DNA of 64,000 nt from Corbicula japonica (Eukaryota; Mollusca; Bivalvia; Venerida; Cyrenidae), in assembly GCA_038501625.1 (NCBI GenBank), contig JAZAYU010000012.1, positions 8,308,001 to 8,372,000 of the forward strand, given 5' to 3'. Of the stretch, positions 1-12,328 are shown one piece after another. The position numbers and the translations under genes were made by a program. Below the pieces are notes generated by a model that was not told where the DNA came from, did no database searches, and worked only from the letters and a program-made list of their open reading frames with translations. Numbering within the stretch: the stretch's first letter is position 1; every line of letters begins with the position of its first letter.

Positions 1-189
1 ACAAGCTTTGCCAAACATATAACAAGTATAGACATTTTAAACATTCTAGAAACAAAACATATATAGGTATAATAAAACACGGTGGTGAACATATGATTAC
101 AGGATTAAATACATTACAGTAATATGCGCCCGTGTCAAAACAGTTTCGCCGCAGATTGATGCCCTCGAACGTAAAACCATTACACCGTA

Positions 190-1530
190 GTATAACAATT
201 CTTCAAGCATGCTAATTATGAAGGATGTCAAAACAATTGAGCCTTAGTATGTGTTGCCATCGAGTGTACCAGTTCTTGAAGAGTTCTGCGTGCAATGTCA
301 AATCCATTATGCCATGGTATAACATTTTTTGAAGCATGACATGAACAAGGTCAAAACAATTGAGCCATAGTATGTATTGCCATCGAGTGTACCAGTTCTT
401 GAAGAGTGATGCGTACAATGTCAAAACCAGTATAACACGATAGAACAGTTCTTGAAGCATGATATAAACAATGTCAAAACCACTAAATCATAGTATGTTG
501 CCATCGAGTGTACGAGTTCTTGAAGAGTGAAGCGTACAACATCAATCCATTATACCATAGAATACCAGTTCTTGAAGCGTAACATGAACAAGGTCAAAAC
601 AATTAAACCATAGTATGTGTTGCCATCGAGTGTACCAGTTCTTGAAGACTAATGCGTACAATGTCAAATCCACTATGCCATAATAAACAGTTCTTTAAGC
701 GTAACATGAACAATGTCAAAACAATTGAACCATAGTGTGTGTTGCCATCGAGTGTACTAGTTCTTGAAGAGTGATGCGCACAATGTCAAAACCATTATAC
801 CATACTATAACAGTTTATGAAGCGTTACATGCACAAGGTCAAAACAATTGAACCATAGTATGTTGCAGTTCGTGAAAAGTAATAAATACTATGTCAAAAC
901 CATTATGCGTATTACAGCAGTTCTTGAAGAGCAATATGCACAAGGTCAAAACAAGTACACCACAATATAACAGATCTTGAAGAGTAGCATGTATAAGGTT
1001 AAACAGTGAAGCCATAGTATATCGTTGACCTAGTGCAATAACCATATGACTCGTTCTTTTTTCAATGGCGCTTATACCGTTATTGCGCTAAGGTGACGAT
1101 ATGTTTTTATCGGTATATTACTGTTCTTAAAAAGTAATGATTACAAGTTCAAAACAATAGTTCCAAATTATAACTGTAACAACTTTTTAAGAGTAAACAT
1201 ACAAGGTCAAAAAGCACACTACATGTATAACGTAAAACAAATGATGGGTAATATGTACAAGGTCAAACCAATTGAGCCATAGTGTGTTGCCATCGTGTGT
1301 TGCCATCGTGTGTTGTAGTTTTACAGAGTAATATGTTAAAATTTATAACATAAAATAACACTTCTTGAGTAATGAGTTATGTAAAAAGGCCAGAGCAATG
1401 AAATCATAGTATGTTGCAATAGTTACAAATGATATTTTATGCAAGAACAAAACAACTATATCACAGATCATTGCCATCGAGTGTAACAGTTCTTGAAGAG
1501 TTATATGTACAAGGTCAAACCAATTACCTG
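190..1530. repeat. Dimeric satellite-like tandem array
   Basis: A degenerate tandem array is marked by the recurring word GTTCTTGAAG, seen near 272, 394, 508, 638 and 760, so the higher-order period is about 122 bp. Each period contains two related monomers of about 60 bp. One carries TTGCCATCGAGTGTACCAG and the other a GCGTAACATGAACAAGGTC-like stretch. The array becomes irregular after about 1050 and ends near 1530. Small ORFs inside it are repeat artefacts. Confidence 0.85.
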
Positions 1531-2102
1531 TAGAAAGGAAACGCACATCTTCAACTATTAGAATGATGTTACCCAGATAACTGAAAAAATATTATCTCTA
1601 GTTGTATCATTCTCAACATGCCAATTTTCAACAGCATCTGGTGATACCGAGAACTTTTCACCGACATTTGGGTTTTTTGTTCCGTTCGAAAGAACAGATA
1701 AAAGAGACGATAGATTAAGCTGCAAAAATAAGTTAAAACGAGCTTTGAACAAGATTGATCGTAAGAATTTTCCTTCAATGATAAATACCTTTCACAAGAA
1801 ATGTCTTCCAAGGTTGTGGTATGTAAAGTATTAATCCACATGGTAGTAAAATTGGGACAATAACTCTCAGAACAGGGTACTGTCTTGTCTACGCTTTTTT
1901 GGAATTCAATACAATCGTTATTCCAAGACGGTTACAACTGTTATATTTTCAAAAATAATGATTTAAATTTGACAGACTTTGTTTGCTTATGACAGAGGTT
2001 CGGTTAAATAATATTTGACTTCTCATAAAAATGAATTAGTTTTAATATTGAAATAAAAAGACTTTCTTCTTCTCCTTCTTCTTCTTCTTCTTCTTCTTTT
2101 CC

Positions 2103-2161
<59 letters not shown>

Positions 2162-2766
2162 CTCGTACAACCTTTTAATGTAACATCTATTTAATGTTGA
2201 AATGTCTTAAATTTTTGTTTACATCATTCATAATTGACATTAAGACGAAGATGACTTTATATTAGAGGGAGTTTTTGAGTCTCAAACAGTAAAGATAAAT
2301 CAAGACTTTCTTAGATTTATATGACAACTAAATTAACGAGGGTATAAACAAATCATTTGAAACGATTTTGTTTCTATTAAGTGGACTTATTATTAATTCA
2401 CCAATCTAATTTATATTAATTGGAGCAAACTTTAGTAGGCTTTACATCAGAAATAACCAACGGAACCGAATTATATCAATTAATTTCTTAACTATTTTAT
2501 ATGACCATACTTTAAACGATAGAATTTACTTTCTTTAATTTCTGTTAAATTGAAGAAAAAGCAACACAGCATAACATATTATTTATGATTAAGACGAGTG
2601 CACCTATTTGAAATCAAACCATAAAACTTCTCTTGATAGTACTACAGTTAACCAATGTTCTAACTTGTCTGAGTGTATTTTATTTTTAAAATCAAATACT
2701 TTCAACAAAATGCATATTAACTGCGATTTATTCTAATCTCTTAAAATTATATAATGTTCTTTTTAG
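1531..2766. other. Non-coding stretch upstream of first visible otopetrin exon
   Basis: No exon was recognised here. The sequence is AT-rich and contains one microsatellite. It is probably an intron of the otopetrin gene, because the exon at 2767 begins with a splice acceptor and a partial codon, so at least one exon lies further upstream. Confidence 0.5.
2064..2160. repeat. (TTC)n followed by (ATT)n microsatellite
   Basis: An almost pure CTT/TTC run is followed by about 19 ATT units. It is a compound trinucleotide repeat. Confidence 0.95.
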
Positions 2767-2887
2767 GTCGTCCCTTGTAAAGTTACTCTGCGGACTGTAC
2801 GCCCTGGTCATTGTGGTCTTGGGTATAGTGTTTGCCACCGCCAACTCGCTCACCGCACAGGAACGACAGCACAAATACTACCTCGAG
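2767..2887 (+). CDS. Otopetrin coding exon a (transmembrane helix 1)
   Basis: The acceptor is TTTTTAG at 2766 and the donor GTAAGA at 2888. The exon starts with one base that completes an upstream codon and ends on a codon boundary. It encodes 40 residues with a hydrophobic helix followed by a charged loop ending YYLE. Confidence 0.88.
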
Positions 2888-5800
2888 GTAAGAAAATACG
2901 GAAACCAGTCTCAAATCTCAAGCATCTGATTGGCTGAAATGGCGACTGGTCGCCATTTCAGCCAATCAGATGCTTGAGATTTGAGACTGGTTTTCAATCT
3001 CAGCTTTATAACCTTCAGTCCTGTCAATACTTTGATAGCATTACATTTCTCGAGGGGTTTATTCTGATTTTCAAATTTTAAACAATCCTTAAGATTAATC
3101 TGTGGCAATTGCGCGAAAATGTGTTCGAGAAATTAAATTATAATTTCGGACAGTTGACGTCAATCTTTGAAATGACGTCATAATTTTGAGCAGACGACAT
3201 TATTTATTATGCATTTCGCGGTAAAAATACCATTTTATTTTCAAAATGTGAAACAAAATCACATTTTAGTTAGAAGAAATTGATTTATAATTGTAAGTTC
3301 TTTCTAAATTTGGTAAAAACTAAAATATCACTAACAATGACCGAAGGTACCTTTTCCCGTGACGTGCCCTATATCATATCAATAGTTAGTGTAATTTTGA
3401 GTCTTTTAAATTACGAACATTGACCTTAGCATGATGACCTCCTGTGCAATTTTTACAGGTTTTGAAAACACCTGTTGTAAAAATCAACCACTTGATCTTT
3501 GTATGAAATAAACGTTTTATTCTATTTCTTAATATTTACGATATTTCTAGCAAAGAACTTTCTCAGTAAAAATCTAATACATTAGAGAAATAAAACTCTG
3601 TGAGGGGATTAGAGGTCAATAGAAGCTAGTCATCATTAACAGTAACAATTATGAAAAGAAACATTTTATGAGCTCTTCATAGATCTTTAAACGAACGAGT
3701 TAACCTAATAATCTTCTTGTTAGAAAAACAAGAACCTCCTGTTGATTTTCTAGTTAATGTGCTTCAAAAAGCAAGAGGATTTTCTCAAAAGATTTCGTTT
3801 TTTTGTTCCATATGCTGTTAATCATTTCAGTCAGAAACTTTGTAAAATATGTACTTTCTTTTCTAATTTTGAAAAACGCAATGAAATATGCATATCAGAA
3901 AGAGCCACACACACTGAGAAAACAAACCTAACCACAGAGATATAGTTAGCAGACAGAAAGATATAAGTTTATCAGCTGGTTTAACGCCCTTGAATGGTAA
4001 TTTGCCTCCTGGAAGAGGATGTAACTAGGTTCTAGAATAGACCATTCTAATGGACAATCTACATACTGGGAGCGTACAATTTACACAAGTTTTTTTCAAT
4101 GGAAATAAGTCCAAACCTGGGTTATTTCAGGTTTTCTTGCTCTATCTATACTCTGGATCGTTGCTGGTCCTGCTCTACTTCCAACTGGTCCTGCTGAGAG
4201 GGGTCAAGGTCAAAAACAGCTATTTTGAGACCAACATCATTAAAGTTTCCATCCTTCCCGATGGCAGTATCCAGAAGTCACCCAGTGCCACGCCAACACC
4301 ACACAGGTAAGTAAAGTACGAGGCTATTTCTAGTACTTTATGTTTAAAGATGTTAGAAACTAATTACCAAATAGAAGACCAGCAATTTTAACATGTTTTG
4401 ACCTTGTACTTATTAGAGAGTTATTGCTTTGGATTATTTCGATATTCATATATGTCGTATTCGACTATTCAGTGACTTTTTTTCATCTATATATATACAA
4501 TGACTGGTTGAAAACATTTGCTCATATTTATAATTAATGCAATATCATCAATATATGACATAAAGTATATTAGCATCACTGACTGATTAATATAAGCTTG
4601 CCAAAAATCGCAGGTAATTTGCCAGTTTTCACCTTAGTTTTTATGGTTCGCAACAAATAAAACTCTCGTCATATTTTTGACGCGTGCCTTGTGGCGGTGT
4701 TTGCTAGAATGAATATCATGATTTGGCGTGGAACCAATGTTATTTTATTGTATTGCTAGAAGAGTAAACTAGTATCTGATCCCAAGGTTATAAAATGAGA
4801 CTGGTTTCCATTCTCAGTTTTATAATCTTGGAGCCTGATATATTTTTTCGTTATCTACTGTGTCGTTATGTTTCAGTTAACAATCAAGATCATTTTCTAG
4901 GTGAAGATCCGGGGTTAATCTTTTATACAATCACCTTGGAATTCTTTCCTGTAGCACATACGTCGCAGGATGTGATAGCAATTAATTATCTTATCGGTGA
5001 AGCAATTGAAGGGGTCAGTGCAAGATGGTACCTAACGTCATTTTACATTATTTCGAGAAAAAGGGCATTTTATGAAATTTTAGTTTTGATTGATATATTT
5101 TAAAAATATTTTAGTAATAATAAATGTAGCAAATTAACAAGTATTTGAAACCAAAGGTGTAAGTTTTACAAAATATTTAACCATTTTATTTAAAAAAAAT
5201 GTTATTTTTATTAAATGTGGTTATGCAAAAACGGTTCCAAATCACAAGGAGTTAGGACCTTTGTGACTTTGCAACTATTGCTTAAAGGTTAGGAGCTTCG
5301 AATTTGTAATTTGTTCAACATTTCAATGAAGTAAAAGTTTATCATTTATTTCCGATTTTTTTTTACAAATTATTATGAAGCCTAATAAAACTGAAGGCGT
5401 ATCAATTTATCCATCAATTATTTGGTTTGTATTATTTTACACATTCTTTGGTTGATAAATTGATTAATATTGCATTGATTGATTACATAAAACATTAACA
5501 ATGATAGTTTTAAACATATATTCTTCATAGACAGACACAAACCTTTAACATTGAAACCAGTTCTATGTACACAGGTAACTAATAAAAGCTTTATTTTCAA
5601 TTATCAGAATATATCTTTTATTTTATCTGCAAACTGCAAAGAAGGATAACTTCAAAACAATTTTTGAAAGAAACTGTTACGAAAATACATTCATTGAAAA
5701 GCAATTTAAAATAACCAAAATTATAAATGTTATAAACACTTTTACTTTATAGTGTTTCATTATCTCAGAATATCTAAAAATCATACAAAATAATTATAAC

Positions 5801-8800
5801 GTGTTTTTGTCGCAACCCTTTACTCCATATAAAATTATACGCGTTTTAACGCATGCGCAACTAGCGCAGATCCAGATCAACCAGCATATCCGTGCCATCT
5901 GATCCGATCTGCACTGGTCGTATTTTGGCCAGAAATAACCTAATGAAACTAAAAGCGAACAGTGTAGATTCTGATCAGATGGCAAAGATATGCTGAATGA
6001 TCCAGATCTGCACTGTTTACCCATGAATTGAAGGTGTATCATATTACGGTGGCAGGGGTTTAAGAGTTTATAAAGGTTTATGGGAAAATCTTTTCCTAAA
6101 AGAACCTAGAAGCTCAATTTGTTTCTTTTATCTCTGTCATTGTGTTCTTGCTGATTTTACTCCAGGAGCTCTGGTCTCGGTTCTCATTGAGGACCCGCCC
6201 ATTGTCTTTGCAATGCTATTAGCTTCTTATGTTTTATACGTTTGTGTGCTTTTGCATGCAACATTGTTAAGCCGATGGGTGGGTTGGAGTTATTTCACCA
6301 AGACAACTTGTACTCGTCTCGTAATACGAGAACCCGTTGAGGCAAGTGTGAGGTTGGTTCACCCTAGAACCTGGTTTAAACCCCCAGTGGCAATTTGTTT
6401 TGCAACTGACCATTCCAAGGCGGTATCCCCAAAAGTTCCTCTTTTACGTTAATTGTTTGTGGCGTCCTATTTGTATTGACATACTTATAACAAGCATGCT
6501 CTCTCTTCTTCTCTTCTTTTTCGCTGCATGGGAATCTGAGTTTTGTGGGTGTGGCTATTCCTGATATGCATATTTTACTTTTTTATGAAGTGAAGGGTTA
6601 ATTGTAAAACAGTTTAACAATAATATTAACAGTAACACAATTCTAGTTTTAAAAATGCATTACCATAAATGCTAGTCTTAGAATGAATTTGATCCTATAT
6701 TGTGTACTTAAAAACACACAAAACACAGTGTACATAAAATGCTTAATATAGTCTTAGTCTGCTTTAGATAAAACTATACAATTGTTTTGTCTGAGAAGCC
6801 TTTATACTAGCATTTGTCATGATCATTTATCATAAATCTTAAACTTAAACTGTTACATTGGAAATGTATAATATAATTAATGTACATATTATGTATTACT
6901 AGAATCTGCTCTGTATTTTGTTTGTACCTTTAAGAGTGAAATGAGTTCATGGAATACTTAAAAAGTATAAAAATGTTGTTTGTGCAACAGAGGTCCTATC
7001 TATGTGTAAACAAATATCATAAAATTCGTAGTATTTTTACACAAATGAATTTTTTTGCAAGTTATTTTGACAAGACATAGAAAAAAAAATTTGCTGTAAA
7101 ATGTCATGCAACTATTGATATAAAATCAAAATATACCCACATTTTCACATAAATTTGTTTACTGCCGTTGATACCGTTGATACAGTCAACATTGGTTACA
7201 TTAATGTAAGAAAGGATTTAACTCCACCTGTGGAGTTGGGACCTTTGTTCAGTTTTTCAAGGACAATTTTTAACTTTAAAACAAAGAAGTGAGTCTTAAA
7301 GGGGAGGTTATTCAGTTGCAAAATACGTTTTGTAAATCACAATGGTCCTAACTCAATTTTACCTAAAATTGGAGTTAGGCACCTTCTTGCACTGACCCCT
7401 TAAATTGTATCACAGATTTTTATATGCATTCAATATTTTAAATATTTTAATATCCGTAGTATGAATAAGTAAAAAGGGAACTTTGAGAGCAACAGAATAC
7501 GAAAATTGTCAAAATACTGCAGGCGATGCGTGACTGATCCTGGTGTTGATCCTTAATGAAAATGCAAATTACTGTGCACACCGCCTAGCCCCGGGTTGAG
7601 CGCAACTCAATATTTACAAAATATAAATACCGTGTTCTATGGCCTTCAAAGGACTTCATCGATAACAGCACTGAAAATATAAAGAAATAAAAAATGAAAC
7701 ATCACACGCATTTGTATTTGTTTATTTGTCAGACGGGTTTAAACGGTCGTCGTTCAGGAACAGCAAACCAGGGCCCAAGATCATAAAACTGGGATTGGAG
7801 ACCAGACTGGTCGCCATTTCAGCCAATCAGATGCTTGAGATTTGAGACTGGTCTCCTGTTTTAGTTTGATGATGTATTTCTTTTTAGAGCACACGAGATC
7901 ATTGCAGACGATGCGTTGTTGGAGAATGGGCGTGGCGCGGAGGAGATCTCATTGGCCAGCCGGCACAGTCAGATGGTTCTGCCAGTAGATGGGGGAGTGG
8001 CTCATGTAGGAGAGGGCATTAATTTCTACTTAAGGCTTGGGGCTCTGGGTAAGTCTTCCATACCCAAAATGCAAATGGAATACAGATGGGACATGACTAC
8101 AAACTTCCCAAAAACAGTGTTAATATCAAGTATATTTGGCATGTTCACGTTTGTAAACACTGATGTTACTAAAAAGAAGGAAGAAATTACCGCGTGAGAC
8201 ATTTTAATGAAACCGCGTGAGACACTTTACTGAATAATTTTGATTTCGCCATGTTTTCAATCTATAATAAGTTCTATACCCTAAAAATATAAGTAATGAA
8301 AACTTAATCTGACACCACACCACTTTTTCTGCGGGAAATCTAGAGATGCATACTCAAAATTAGGGCTAAGATACCGTACAACCGTCCTGATAGTTTGTTT
8401 AAAACTTATCACATTGACTATCGAGACTTCTACTTTTGAAGCGGACATGCTTATTATATATTAAGCCGATCTATTTATGTTTTACCCATGTCTTATTTTT
8501 TATACATTAAGCATTTGCGTTCGGCAGTGTTACATTGGACGGCCTTCACATTGCCTCGTACTTCGAGACGCCTGATCAGAAGACATGTGACAGCGAGGTG
8601 TTCATTCTCACCTACGTGATGCATCTTCTCTTCACCTTTGTGCAGACCTACTTCCTCTTCAAAAACCATAAGGTAAACACACCGGCAATGCACACACTTA
8701 AAACAAACTTAAATTTCCAACATTATCATCATCGTCATTATCTTCGTCATTTTCATCATCACCTTCTTCTTCTACTTTATCATCATCAGCATCATCATCA

Positions 8801-11800
8801 TCGTCATCATCATCATCATCATCATCATCTCAGCATCATCACCACCATCATAGTTTCACATTTATACTAGCTGTTTGGTTATAAAATTGTGACAATTATA
8901 TTTTGATAATTAAAAACTACCATTTTACAAATTGCGATTTACAAATTGCAAATTTGGAGCCTCGTCATACTCAGAATAACTATTTACAGAAGTTCTTGAG
9001 TTAAGTTATGCCAGGCTACAACTTTGAATTGTTTGAAGCTGTATATAGAGTTTGACTATGGTCTTCACAGTGTGAACAGAATCTGCAAGTTTCCGGTAGA
9101 GATAGATCCTTGACCTTTGATGTAGCTAGTGTCAAATCATCTTCTGAGAACCAGACAAGAAACGTTTGGAGGAGGGAGAGTCTATTTTGAGAAGCATCTT
9201 TCTGACCTTGAAAATGTTATCTAAATAAGGTGAACATCTGTGCTAAGCTATTTGAAAATATCTACATGCATTTTAGTTATGATGAATGTAATTCTGGTAA
9301 CAGTGACCATGACGAACTTGAAATTTATGAGACACAAATCGCCTTGATATGTGTGCCAAATTATTTTCAAATATTTTCATGCTGTCAAAAATAAAGTCCC
9401 GATATAAAATTGTCACCAAAATAATAATAGCCAAAGATTGCTGTCGGAACATTTATAAAAAGCAAGAAAACACATAAGTAGACCCCTTCAATTACAAGAC
9501 ATATGCGCAATGCTTCAATGCTTCATGCGTAACGCAGTGCTTCAGTGCGTAAAGCTTCAAGGCGTATGCGTAATGTTTCGGGTATTTTTTTATATTAAAC
9601 TTACAGACAGAAGTTGATAGTTATACAAAAAATATTAAACATTTAATAGAATATGTCGGTTGAAGTAACAATTAAGAATCTCTGATTGTTTATGTAATAG
9701 ACAAATAGGTGATTTATTTACTTCTGTTGTATGTCAGTAATTGACAGGAGGTTAAGCATCCATTGCCAATCATTCGCAGACACAGACGCATCTGCTCTCA
9801 TCAATTTCTCCCAGAGTTCGTTCAGGAATTTGATTTTAAAACAAACATTGAGCTGGTTTATTCAATGAATGGAGGTCAGCTGGTTTTAGCGAAAGTAAAT
9901 AGAACAGTTTCTGCATAAAGTCGTTGAATACTGAGGTCCGAACCCCGTAAACATATAGCCAAACCATGATTTGGAAAATATGATGATACACGTCACGGGA
10001 AAATGCTTCGGTTATATTTGTACACGTTAATTTTAACTATATTAAGAAAATTATATTTTTATAGCTAATATATGATCTTGGTGCATTTTATGACTCTATA
10101 ATGTTATATTATATTTAATGTTACTGACACCTTTTCACGTCCCAGAATATTATGATCCATGCACTCCAGTGGGTACATCCATTAGTCACTCAATAACATT
10201 TCTAATGTTGGTTTATTATGTTACAGTTAGTGATTGACAAATGGAAGGCTTTGGTCCGCTTTGGAATGATGCACATCATGGCAACCAACCTCTGTGTCCT
10301 CATCGTAACCGCAATTACGGAAACTGCCGAAGATTACCGACAGCAAGACTACATCAAACAAAACATCAGTAAGTTGCAGTTGTATGCTAACCATATAAAT
10401 CAATATATTAAATATTTAAAATGATTTTCAATTTGTGAAAATAATTAAAACGACTTACAATTGTTTAAATACTTAATATGATTTACAATTTGTTTAAATA
10501 CTTCGAAACTTTTCAATAAATACATTCGGTTATAATATAGTTTCTTCAATACTTTCACTGTTTTTCAGGGTGCATAGTTTATATGTAAATTTATTTTAAA
10601 GATATGTGAATTTAGCTTTGAGAAAATATGTGTTTAATTTCAGTTTAAACATTCCGAAACCTTGTTTATATTGTTCCTTTCATGTTTTTATTTCGGGTGA
10701 TGTCTCTCGGACCTCACTAGTGTGAGTTACACCCTCTCCATCACCTACTCATTCATTGTTATATTTCGAACATGCTACGCCCCTGGCAAAAGTGTTTTAT
10801 GTCTTTGTTTTATCTTTCAGCCACCCCTGTCGGAAGTCAAGTCAGTTGCTACGAGGATATCACACTTGCTCGATCTGCTTCACCCTATCTGTTCCCGTGT
10901 ACCATCATATACAGCATCATCGCCGCCGGCATTGTGTACAGACTGTACCAGTACGTCGGGGTAAAGGTCAAACAGAGATGGCCAAGCCACACCTCTCTCA
11001 CAAGCTCTGTACCTCAAGGTATTAACTATTAACACAAAACACGATGTGTCTCAACTCTAAGTAATGCCGCTAGTCTTCCATAGTTTTCAACGTTTATTCT
11101 ATCCTGGCGCGCTGTGTAGATCTATCATAGTTAATTGATGTTTAATAGGGTTAAGATATCTCTTTTGGGAGTTCAAATATTTAGATAAGGTATCAAGAAA
11201 ACATAGCTTGATACAAAGTGGTAAAAACGTCTAATTTTCCAGACAACATCTATCTTTCTAACAGAATAGAACTCTGTTGTAACAGGTTGTATAAATATTT
11301 TGTCTAGATTCGCGCGATGAGGAGTTTTCTTTGAAATTAGGCGCCTGTGCAAAGTAAAGATATAGTTTCTTGGCACACAATGATTTTAATAAGATCTCGT
11401 CCAAATTGCAAGGTTACTATCACTTACAAGTAATGGATTTATACGATGTTGTCGGTGAACGATTTCATTCAAACTGCCATGCAATTTCTTTGCATTTAAT
11501 TTGTTAAAAATGCGTCGCTTTCTCATAAATCTCATGTACGACTTACCCAAATGAGCTTATTTTAAATTCATAAGGACTCGTCTGGCAATTCGTACATCTT
11601 TGAAATTGGATTGTTACGTTGTTACAGGTGCGACCGGTATCGACTGTGACAAGGCGAACAAGGGGCTTTTCATGGGGCTTCTGGTTGCAGTGCTAACCCT
11701 TATCGCCATAGCAACGTTCTTTGTCTTTGAGAACCGGATTTCAGACCCATCAACCGCAATCAAGGTGTTCTACGTGACCGAGCTCTCTTTAATGGCGGTA

Positions 11801-12328
11801 ACAGGCATTGGTATCGTCTGGGGCTACAGGCGTCTAGCTACACTGAAGTTTATACCGTCCAAGTTTATGTCCGTGGATTCGGTGCTTCTCATAATAGCAC
11901 TTGCTGGATCATATATCTATCTATTTTTCATCCTCATTTCTGTACTCTCAAGTGAAGAGCTAGCGGAAGTCGTTGGCGTGCTCTGCATCCTCACGATCAT
12001 CCTGGCGCTTGTCGAGATTACGCTACAGATCGTGTTCATCTTGGACGGTCTGTGTCGGTGCGCGGAAAACGACGTTCAGATGAGCGACAAGCCTGGTCGA
12101 TCAGTGGTTACGTTCCTGCTGGTCTGTAACCTTGCCATGTGGGTGGTCACCATGTTTGAAATCAAGAAAACGCAGGTGCTTCCGATGCACGAGACGTTTT
12201 ACGGCATCCTCGCGTGGAATATCATCACTCACCTGTGCGTGCCGCTCGTCATCTTCTTCCGGTTCCACTCGGCAATCTGCCTTTCTAAAATCTGGTACAA
12301 TGCCTACCAAAAAGACAAACCTTCTTGA
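2767..12328 (+). CDS. Otopetrin-family proton channel, C-terminal seven coding exons
   Basis: Otopetrins are multi-pass plasma-membrane proton channels with twelve transmembrane helices in two related halves. Seven exons join in frame: 2767-2887, 4131-4306, 7888-8048, 8512-8672, 10227-10368, 10821-11018 and 11628-12328. Each has GT-AG borders with matching phases and together they give 552 residues ending at TAA/TGA-type stop 12326-12328. Family signatures are visible: the first helix (YALVIVVLGIVFATA), FYLRLGAL, RFGMMHIMATNLCVLI, SPYLFPCTIIYS, and near the end KPGRSVVTFLLVCNLAMW and HLCVPLVIFFRFHSAICL. The first exon begins mid-codon directly before helix 1, so the cytoplasmic N-terminus lies upstream and was not found. 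Which paralogue (OTOP1-3-like or a molluscan expansion) cannot be decided from the sequence alone. Two MITE-B copies sit against its exons. Confidence 0.93.
2900..3020. mobile_element. MITE-B copy 1 (left terminus missing)
   Basis: This hairpin element shares the core CTGATTGGCTGAAATGGCGA and its inverse. The outer left arm is absent, so it starts only 12 bp after the otopetrin donor at 2888. Confidence 0.88.
4131..4306 (+). CDS. Otopetrin coding exon b (helix 2 and following loop)
   Basis: The acceptor is TTATTTCAG at 4130 and the donor GTAAGT at 4307. It encodes a helix (VFLLYLYSGSLLVLLYFQLV) and a loop with KSPSATPTPH. It leaves two bases (AG) that join the next exon as an Arg codon. Confidence 0.88.
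4781..4832. mobile_element. MITE-B copy 2, ends only
   Basis: Only the two outer arms remain (CCCAAGGTTATAAAATGAGA and its near inverse ending TATAATCTTGG). The CCAAT core is deleted. Confidence 0.7.
5813..6060. mobile_element. MITE-A copy 1
   Basis: It begins AACCCTTTACTCCATA and contains the GATCCAGATCA ... TCTGATC and ATCAGATGGCA arms and the AGAAATAACCTAATGAA centre typical of the family. The right end is diverged. It lies in otopetrin intron b-c. Confidence 0.8.
6061..7770. other. Intronic stretch without recognised exon
   Basis: This is part of the 3.6-kb otopetrin intron between 4307 and 7887. I saw only AT-rich unique-looking sequence and short words related to GAGTTAGGACC that recur near 5250 and 7240-7380. 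No exon or named element is supported. Confidence 0.5.
7771..7875. mobile_element. MITE-B copy 3, abutting an otopetrin splice acceptor
   Basis: It starts GGGCCCAAGATCATAAAAC and continues to TGTTTTAGTTTGATGATG. The left arm core is deleted, but the right CCAAT arm is intact. Its end lies 12 bp before the exon at 7888. Confidence 0.88.
7888..8048 (+). CDS. Otopetrin coding exon c (cytoplasmic loop and start of helix 3)
   Basis: The acceptor is TTTCTTTTTAG at 7887 and the donor GTAAGT at 8049. The acidic loop is followed by GINFYLRLGAL, the start of the third helix and a strong family signature. A MITE-B copy ends about 13 bp upstream of the exon. Confidence 0.9.
8512..8672 (+). CDS. Otopetrin coding exon d (helices 3-4)
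   Basis: The acceptor is chosen as ATTAAG at 8511, because only this choice completes the Ala codon begun in the previous exon and gives ALAFAFGSVTLDG in frame. An alternative AG at 8527 breaks the phase. The donor is GTAAAC at 8673. The exon includes FILTYVMHLLFTFVQTYFLF. Confidence 0.86.
8700..8860. repeat. (CAT/ATC)n microsatellite
   Basis: An imperfect CAT trinucleotide run follows directly after the exon d donor. The histidine-rich ORF read through it is an artefact. Confidence 0.9.
9505..9580. repeat. Short degenerate repeat (GCTTCAATGCGTAA-like)
   Basis: Four to six imperfect copies of a roughly 12-15 bp word with AATGCTTC and GCGTAA occur in the intron between otopetrin exons d and e. 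Confidence 0.6.
10227..10368 (+). CDS. Otopetrin coding exon e (helix 5)
   Basis: The acceptor is TTACAG at 10226 and the donor GTAAGT at 10369. It contains RFGMMHIMATNLCVLI, the diagnostic otopetrin helix 5 stretch, then a Glu-rich loop. Confidence 0.9.
10821..11018 (+). CDS. Otopetrin coding exon f (helix 6 and linker)
   Basis: The acceptor is ATCTTTCAG at 10820 and the donor GTATTA at 11019. The donor is weaker than its neighbours, but the phase agrees with the last exon. It encodes SPYLFPCTIIYSIIAAGIVY, characteristic of helix 6, then a basic linker between the two halves. Confidence 0.88.
11628..12328 (+). CDS. Otopetrin terminal coding exon (C-terminal half, helices 7-12)
   Basis: The acceptor is GTTACAG at 11627. 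A 233-codon exon (including stop) encodes the whole second half with six hydrophobic segments. It ends IWYNAYQKDKPS, and the FFRFHSAICL motif near the end is typical of otopetrins. An ATG at 11600 lies in the intron and is not a start. GC content is visibly higher than in flanking DNA, as expected for a long coding exon. Confidence 0.93.

Noticed and set aside
190..1530. CRISPR-like array
   Set aside because: The repeats are imperfect and contiguous with no unique spacers of constant length, and the DNA is eukaryotic.
8522..8528. Alternative splice acceptor TTCGGCAG for otopetrin exon d
   Set aside because: It breaks the phase with the previous exon and removes the conserved ALAFAFG segment.
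8535..8870. ORF with a His-rich tail
   Set aside because: Its first half is otopetrin exon d; the tail is a CAT microsatellite after the splice donor.
11600..11627. ATG start for the last otopetrin ORF
   Set aside because: These codons are intronic; the acceptor at 11627 joins the previous exon in phase and the family requires the upstream half.
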